From Amyelois transitella (Eukaryota; Arthropoda; Insecta; Lepidoptera; Pyralidae): 64,000 nt of DNA. The DNA is taken from contig NC_083520.1 in assembly GCF_032362555.1 (NCBI RefSeq), forward strand, positions 3,038,001 to 3,102,000. The letters run 5' to 3'. Of the stretch, positions 58,410 through 64,000 are shown piece after piece (position 1 is the first letter of the stretch; every line of letters begins with the position of its first letter). Below the pieces are notes generated by a model that worked only from the letters and a program-made list of their open reading frames with translations, was not told where the DNA came from and searched no databases. The position numbers and the translations under genes are program-made.

Positions 58410-60030
58410 ATTATTTGTAACATACAATTTACATTTTTTCCTTCATGTTACTTAATTTTTATCCCATACTCGGGCACGGGCGTGTAAATTTAAATATTTA
58501 CTTTCATTTCGACTTGTAAACTTTTTAATGCACACATTGCACACATAGGAAATATGACAAATTACAAAACGGTCATTAGGTAAATTGAGAAGAATATGTA
58601 TAATGGCGGACTTATTCCAATCGGGATTTCTTCCAGTCAACCAAAATTGAGAGGAATATCCAAAATTAAGAGGGAGCGTACATAAAAGCATGAAGATGCA
58701 TTTGACCTGTAATCGATATATCCCTATAAATTTACAAATATCTAAACCTTTTTAGCTGTTTAGGTATCCTTTCTTTTATATTGTGGTGACTAGGTTAATA
58801 AACTACTTATTATATGTGGGCATTAGCATAGCAAATATATTTACTTATTTTTAGCATTTTATAGTGAATATTGTGTATATTTTTCATATTTGTTTTGGTT
58901 TAAGTCGATATTATTTCGCAAAAATCTGGTATCGCATCGTAGAGCTTTAGTAGCAGTGATAAAATCGTAGCAGGCGCAGGCGCCGTGTAGCGTAGCTGCG
59001 TAGCACATGTTTAGTGAACTGACTGTTTTGCTAAACTAGATTATTACTACGCTTTTATTAGCTTGGGTTGTATGTATGTACGTATGTATGTATGTAACGG
59101 AATCTTTGAGCTTAATTTTCACTGATTTCTAAACGTCTGATCAACTTGGAACTTTGCACACGTATCAAGGACCGATGACAATGCAATATTTTGATAAGAG
59201 TTTCTCATTATCCTTATTAAAACTGCCAGGATTAATAAATTCATTTTTAGATCCTTCGTATGAGAGTAAGAGAGACAGAGATAGCACCAGTGCCAGTAAT
59301 CTCCATACAAGAAACCAAGAAGTTCTGACGTATAATGAGTCAAAAAGAGATGTAATATATTTCCATATAATGTTACTATTAACCTGAGGCTTCTTTATTT
59401 TATCGCATTGCTCCATTTAGAATTACCATTAGAAACCATAGTAGAATTAGTAGAATATTTTAAAACAATAAAAAATATATAAGTAATAAAACAAAAGTAA
59501 TAAATGAAAATTGAACAACTAAATTTACAAAAATACAAGAATAAAGTTACTACCTACAGAACTTTGCGATATTTAATACGTATTTAACATATTAATGCAA
59601 TTCTTGAATTAACATTAGGTATCTTTTGCCTATTTATAATAGCAACACTGTAATACTCGTTTGGAAAATGAGTGACAGTTTTTTATGTCAAATAAGTTTT
59701 GCAGTAAGTTTTGATTGAATTCGATTCGAACACCTGTAAACTTTCTTTCTGTTGTTTTTTACCGGTGCCTGTGTATTTACCTATTTGCACTTTGTTTTGT
59801 GCTGATAACTTGTCGTTATTTGGAGTTTGGAATCTTCCGTTGAGTCGAGATTTGTTCTTCCGGATATTCGTGTGATTTTATCATCTGAGATTGGACTCTG
59901 ACTGTGTTTACTGTGTTGTGCAGATATTTTGAGATAGGACTCCTGTAAAAAGTACCTTATTATTTGAGATAGGAGTCCCAAGTTTATGTTTGTTTTTGTG
60001 AAAGACAGATTTTACAACAAAAGTGCCACG
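58410..60030. other. Gene-free stretch upstream of a candidate THAP exon
   Basis: AT-rich DNA with a short TATG-type simple repeat near 59069-59094. Short frames on both strands show no recognisable family. Confidence 0.4.
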
Positions 60031-60079
60031 ATGTCTTCAGATAAACTTTGTTGCGTTCCTGGTTGTAAAGGCAGTGGAG
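60031..60079 (+). CDS. Candidate first coding exon of a THAP-domain protein (partial)
   Basis: ATG at 60031 opens MSSDKLCCVPGCKGSGG and ends after GGAG at a strong donor, GTATGT. The CCVPGC pattern close to the N-terminus is how THAP zinc fingers (C2CH DNA-binding modules) start, and many THAP genes break there. I found no continuation (the FH.FP block and C-terminal C..H) in the remaining 4 kb, so the rest may lie beyond the window or be missing. It could be a host transcription factor or a P-element-type transposase remnant. Confidence 0.4.
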
Positions 60080-60243
60080 GTATGTTTGAAATATTTTTGT
60101 TCCTGTATCAATCTGCCTCTTAATCTTGTGGTTTGATTCCTAGCAAGGCCACAATCGAAAATTATTACGTTTGCTGGATAGTCAAAAATATTATTAACAG
60201 TGATTTATCACTATAAAATTCTTTTCAACTGGGTTTAACAATC

Positions 60244-60400
60244 ATCATACATACATATAATCACGTCTATATCCCTTGCGGGGTAGACAGAGCCAACAGT
60301 CTTGTAAAGACTGATAGGCCACGTTCAGCTATTTGGCTTTAAGATAGAATTGAGATTCAAATAGTGACAGGTTGCAAGCCCATCGCCTTAAAAAGAATCA
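60244..60400 (-). mobile_element. SINE-A copy, 5'-truncated
   Basis: CATACATACATATAATCACG, CCTTGCGGGGTAGACAGAGC and GTTGCAAGCCCATCGCC. Confidence 0.88.
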
Positions 60401-60545
60401 TGATGATGAGAATATTATGAGATTTAATCCAATCAGGCCACATATAACTTTAAGAAAGTTAGTTGTGAAAACCTCCGGCGATGGGCGCATGGTTGCGAAA
60501 GTCTTTTCTAGTAAGATAGTTATACCAGAAGTGTTAACTTCCAAA

Positions 60546-60688
60546 AAATAATTGTATAAAAAAACTAGAAAACTACCCGTTTTATTGCAAATCGAATAAA
60601 AAAATAGAAAATAAATAATAGTTTAAAAAAAACTAAAAAACTACGCTTTTATTGCTAATCAAACTAAAAAATAGAAAATAAAAATTAA
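60546..60688. repeat. Two diverged tandem ~70-bp units
   Basis: TGTATAAAAAAACTAGAAAA...CGTTTTATTGCAAATCGAA (from 60546) is followed by a second copy from about 60618. The second copy is part of the left arm of the palindrome. Confidence 0.7.
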
Positions 60689-61120
60689 TGACAAAGGAAT
60701 TCAGTAGTAGCAAGTCGAACAATCAGTTATAGTCAGTTGTAGTAGTAATTACCTCGGATTAAAATTATAACAAAATTAAATTTATAAACAAAACAATTTA
60801 AATCAGAGTAAAAAGCGTGGGGTGCATTTTACTTCATTTTCATAACTCTCATTCAGTCATAAATATATGCTTATAGAATGATTTTAATATTTACTACATC
60901 AGGCACCCCACGCTTTTTACTCTGATTTAAATTGTTTTGTTTATAAATTTAATTTTGTTATAATTTTAATCCGAGGTAATTACTACTACAACTGACTATA
61001 ACTGATTGTTCGACTTGCTACTACTGAATTCCTTTGTCATTAATTTTTATTTTCTATTTTTTAGTTTGATTAGCAATAAAAGCGTAGTTTTTTAGTTTTT
61101 TTTAAACTATTATTTATTTT
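60608..61120. repeat. Perfect 218-bp inverted repeat with 77-bp spacer
   Basis: Arms 60608-60825 and 60903-61120 read as exact reverse complements in my base-by-base comparison. The outer ends are AAAATAAATAATAG and the inner ends GCGTGGGGTGC. The spacer is AT-rich. There is no ORF, and a target duplication is not clear. Confidence 0.93.
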
Positions 61121-61289
61121 TGTAATAGCTTTGTGTAGCATGTGTATCGACTACGTCAACGTTAAATTGACCAAATTAATGGCGCTATTGTCAGTGCCAA
61201 CGAAGGATCAAAGGATAGGATATCCACTTAGGATATATAATAAGAGCGCAAGTTCGTGAAGGAATAGTTAAATCATGGAATTGTGAATC

Positions 61290-61375
61290 AGATAGTGACA
61301 GGTTGTTAGCTCATCGCCTTAAAGAAGAATATCTAGTTTATAACCTTTCCCTTTATTGACTTTAACAAAAAGAGA
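61290..61375 (-). mobile_element. SINE-A internal fragment
   Basis: CAGATAGTGACAGGTTGTTA and GCTCATCGCCTTAAAGAAGA, lacking both ends. Confidence 0.65.
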
Positions 61376-61599
61376 AGCAGCTGCCACACATTGTTTAACT
61401 TCGTTACCAGGCCACTATGAAAAAAACGCATCAGTGTAGTTGCGACTACAAGTTGTCCATTTAATAACATGATGAATGATAGACGCATAAAATATTAATC
61501 AGTCTTATCAAACCTCATACAAAAACGAACGTGCACTGTCAATTATTATATCAATATGGTATCGTAACGTGTATGGGGCAATATATTGTTAGCACGTTT

Positions 61600-62107
61600 C
61601 TCATTAGGTGATAAGTCAGAGACTCTGAGATTGAAACTTGAATGTGATATCGCTGATAAGTCTGTTTTCATTAAGTGTACATATAGGATGTGTCATATTT
61701 CTTTATGCTGCCGAAACGTGGACCCTGTGAGAAGTGGAAAGGCAGAGGATAGACGTTTTAGAGATTTGGTGCTGGAGGAGAATGCTTGGAATATCATGGA
61801 CCGAGTGCCGAACAAATGTCTCCTTATTCCATGAGCTTGGCATAAAGCAGCGTCTTTTTTCATTGTACACACTCGTGTATTAACATTCTTTCGTTGGTCA
61901 CGTCACGTCACGAGACGCGATAGTTTGTCCATAGAACGCCTTGTCATCCAGGGAATTGTAGAAGACACTAGACCGCGCGGGATGCCGCCGACGCGTTGGA
62001 CCGACCAAATAAAGTCTATAATGGGCAGTTCATTAATCAGTGGAAAATGGAGAAGCGTGACGCGGAATGTTTCATCTGCATCATCTCCACTTTCCAGGAC
62101 TACATGA
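61600..62107 (+). pseudogene. Remnant of a non-LTR retrotransposon pol C-terminus
   Basis: Frame-shifted pieces typical of the end of lepidopteran endonuclease-reverse transcriptase ORFs: CWRRMLGISWTE, then a block around 61880-61910 resembling TFFRHVT, then ERLVIQGIVEDTRPRG and PTRWTDQIKSIMGSS. The pieces lie in different frames and include stops, so it is dead. Confidence 0.75.
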
Positions 62108-62232
62108 CGACCACGGCCACTCTGTCGAGAGTGTATCGATGAAGAAGGTAAGATGTGTAGAGAAGCTAGAATAAGCACATGCATTACTATTAAGTATTCT
62201 GTGGTATTGTCATCGATTATATTAAGTCATAC

Positions 62233-62335
62233 AATTTACCTATCCCTTAGTCGCCTTTTACGGCATCCATGGGAAAGGGGTCGAGTAGTAGTCCTATTAT
62301 TTTTACTTTTAGTGCCGGAAACCATACGGCACTTA
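62233..62335 (-). mobile_element. SINE-A 5' part
   Basis: CCTATCCCTTAGTCGCCTTT, TACGGCATCCATGGGAAAGG and AGTGCCGGAAACCATACGGC. Confidence 0.8.
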
Positions 62336-62917
62336 ATGATTTAAATCCAAGTACTTATATAACTATAGAATATTTTTTTATAGATAATAAATAATCACCG
62401 TGACACTATGGCTATATTTGCCAAGTTTAATGAAGTATGAACTATGAACATCTGGCATGTTGATTTACTACTACTTATGGTTAGTTTGTTGGCTTTAGTA
62501 TGTTGGTGACGTTTTTTTATTCATTTATTAAAACTTTATTGTAGAAAATACAAATGTATAGTACAATTGGCGGACTTAATGCTAGAAGCATTTTCTACCA
62601 GTCAGTTTTTAATTTTAGTTACGAACTTAACTATAGAACGAGCGATCTCAGAGATCATTCAACTTACATTAACGATACAAAAATCTATAAAATAAAATAA
62701 TTAAATGGGTAACTGACCGATGTCTGTACTTAAAAGTTATTACCAAAAAATCAAAATGGTGGATCAATGATTTTTGGAATTTCTGCCTGTCGTTACACGG
62801 GACAATATCTAGTTCCAAAAAAGTACTAAGTTTTTAATTTGCTAAATTCCTTAATTCCCTCTTTATAGCCTATTAATAATAGATGTGCATTTTCTTTAAA
62901 ATTTATCCTTAGATATG

Positions 62918-63024
62918 CATATAGCTGAACGTGGCCTTTCGGTCTTTTCAAGACTGTTGGCTCTGTCTTCCTCGTAAGGGATATAGACGTGATAATATGA
63001 AATAATATGAATGTATGTATGTAT
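62918..63024 (+). mobile_element. SINE-A 3' part
   Basis: ATAGCTGAACGTGGCCTTTC, AAGACTGTTGGCTCTGTCTT and an ATGTATGTATG tail. Confidence 0.85.
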
Positions 63025-63159
63025 TAAACTAAGATATAGGTAGATATAAACATACCCAGTAATCTGGAAAATATTGCTGTACTTGTGTTAGATTTAAATA
63101 GTGTAATATTCACGTTGCTATGTTTAAAGGAGAATTACAAGATTAGGTTATAATTATAT

Positions 63160-63577
63160 GACATATAAGCACGTCTATGCGGGTATATACTTGCGGGTTA
63201 GACAGAGCCAACGGTGATCAAAAGACTGAAAGGTTACGTTCAGCCGTTTGGGACTGAGATTCAAATAGTGACAGGTTGCTAGCTCATCGCCTAAAAGAGG
63301 AATCTCAAGAATATAAATAAGCCTATCCCTAGTCGCCTTTTACGACATCCATTAGTAAGGTCAAGAGTACCCGAAACCGCCGAGCTTGCATGAAGAGAGT
63401 TATGAATGTGGATGAAGCGAAGGAAGTATGCAGGGATCGTGGCAAGTAGAAAGATGTATGTAGTCTCCGCCTACACCTCCGGGAAAGAGGCGTGATTTTA
63501 TGTTATGTTATGTTTATGAATAAGAGATGGAGTCTTCCTATTCTTTTTTCTATTGGTGCCGGGAACCACACGGCACG
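63160..63577 (-). mobile_element. SINE-A copy interrupted by a SINE-B insertion
   Basis: The left part runs from ACATATAAGCACGTCTATGC to ACGACATCCATTAGTAAGG. The right part resumes as AAGAGATGGAGTCTTCCTAT and ends GGGAACCACACGGCAC. A SINE-B copy fills the gap in the opposite orientation. Confidence 0.88.
63360..63521 (+). mobile_element. SINE-B copy nested in SINE-A
   Basis: GTCAAGAGTACCCGAAACCG, CGAGCTTGCATGAAGAGAGT and GGGAAAGAGGCGTGATTTTA, then TGTTATGTTATGTTTATG. Confidence 0.88.
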
Positions 63578-63655
63578 GCACTGCACGGCATATACTTATA
63601 TAACTGTCCTAATTCACATTACGTAGGTAAACCTTTTCTGTGATTGACTTTTTAG

Positions 63656-63818
63656 TCAAAGATCCACCTAGCGTCTCCGCGTGCGTGGCGAATATGTGAA
63701 ATCACCTTTATTTATCACACTGAAGAGAATGTACCCAATGTAGACATTCCGGTTCCGTCGGCCTTCGCAGTGATCGATCATGACGGCGAGACACACCGTC
63801 TCCTTCCAACGCAACTAG
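63656..63818. other. Exon-like open block, strand undecided
   Basis: GC-richer 163-bp block. On the plus strand it lies between an acceptor-like TTTTTAG and a donor GTACGTG and is open for 54 codons (for example VPSAFAVIDHDGETHRLLP). On the minus strand it is also open (WKETVCLAVMIDHCEGRRNR...SPRTRRR then stop). Having both strands open makes either a repeat ORF end or a host exon possible; I recognise neither family. Confidence 0.35.
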
Positions 63819-64000
63819 GTACGTGTACTTTCCATTTGACAATTACATATGTACATAGGTACAGAAAATCACGCATCTTTCCCGAAAAAAAAATGACAAT
63901 TTTATTTTATTTGTACGCGTCGGGAAGATCTATAGCGATATTTGATGTTTGAATATTTTTTTATTGCTACTATATAAAATAAATTTTAAATTTTTAGCAC

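Overview
This looks like nuclear DNA of a lepidopteran insect, probably a ditrysian moth. It is AT-rich, with genes split into many small exons and GT-AG introns. It carries dozens of copies of a short retroposon whose 3' end is a TATG tetranucleotide tail, a type I know from moth genomes; no species can be named. I see no prokaryotic feature, CRISPR array or rRNA gene. The only tRNA-like sequences are SINE heads.

Layout. (1) 1-7.3 kb, plus strand: the last five exons of a mitochondrial pyrimidine-nucleotide carrier (SLC25A33/36, fly Rim2 type); its 5' end is off the window. (2) 7.8-10.0 kb: a complete Mutator-like DNA transposon with perfect 110-bp terminal inverted repeats and an intact FLYWCH/MULE transposase. 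(3) 10.9-13.9 kb: a divergent pair, GET1/WRB (tail-anchored protein insertion, minus) and an intronless GSTCD-type methyltransferase (plus). (4) 14.5-24.9 kb, minus: glycogen branching enzyme, 13 exons, reconstructed in frame to 673 residues. (5) 26.5-27.0 kb, minus: mitochondrial ribosomal protein L41. (6) 28.3-53.9 kb, minus: cytosolic-type NAD kinase, eight shared exons plus four alternative coding first exons spread over 15 kb, all ending in the same splice phase. (7) 54-64 kb: repeats, retroelement remnants, a long perfect palindrome, a candidate THAP-domain first exon and one unexplained open exon-like block.

The genes are not an operon. Several are housekeeping metabolic or mitochondrial genes: nucleotide import, mitoribosome, glycogen synthesis and NADP supply.

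The most unusual material is in the introns. One retroposon copy made a target-site duplication that includes the 3' splice site of an NADK exon. Similar TATG-tailed insertions sit within about 15-90 bp of splice acceptors in three genes. A 983-bp foldback element with a 9-bp target duplication is nested in another retroposon. A 218-bp perfect inverted repeat could form a hairpin RNA. Two genes carry decayed copies of one of their own exons in the next intron. Exon boundaries come from manual translation and splice-phase checks; there are no transcript data.

Names used below: 'SINE-A' is the retroposon family whose sense strand starts near GTGCCGTGTGG and ends in GGGATATAGACGTGAT plus a TATG tail. 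'SINE-B' is the family ending in GGGAAAGAGGCGTGATTT plus a TATG-like tail.
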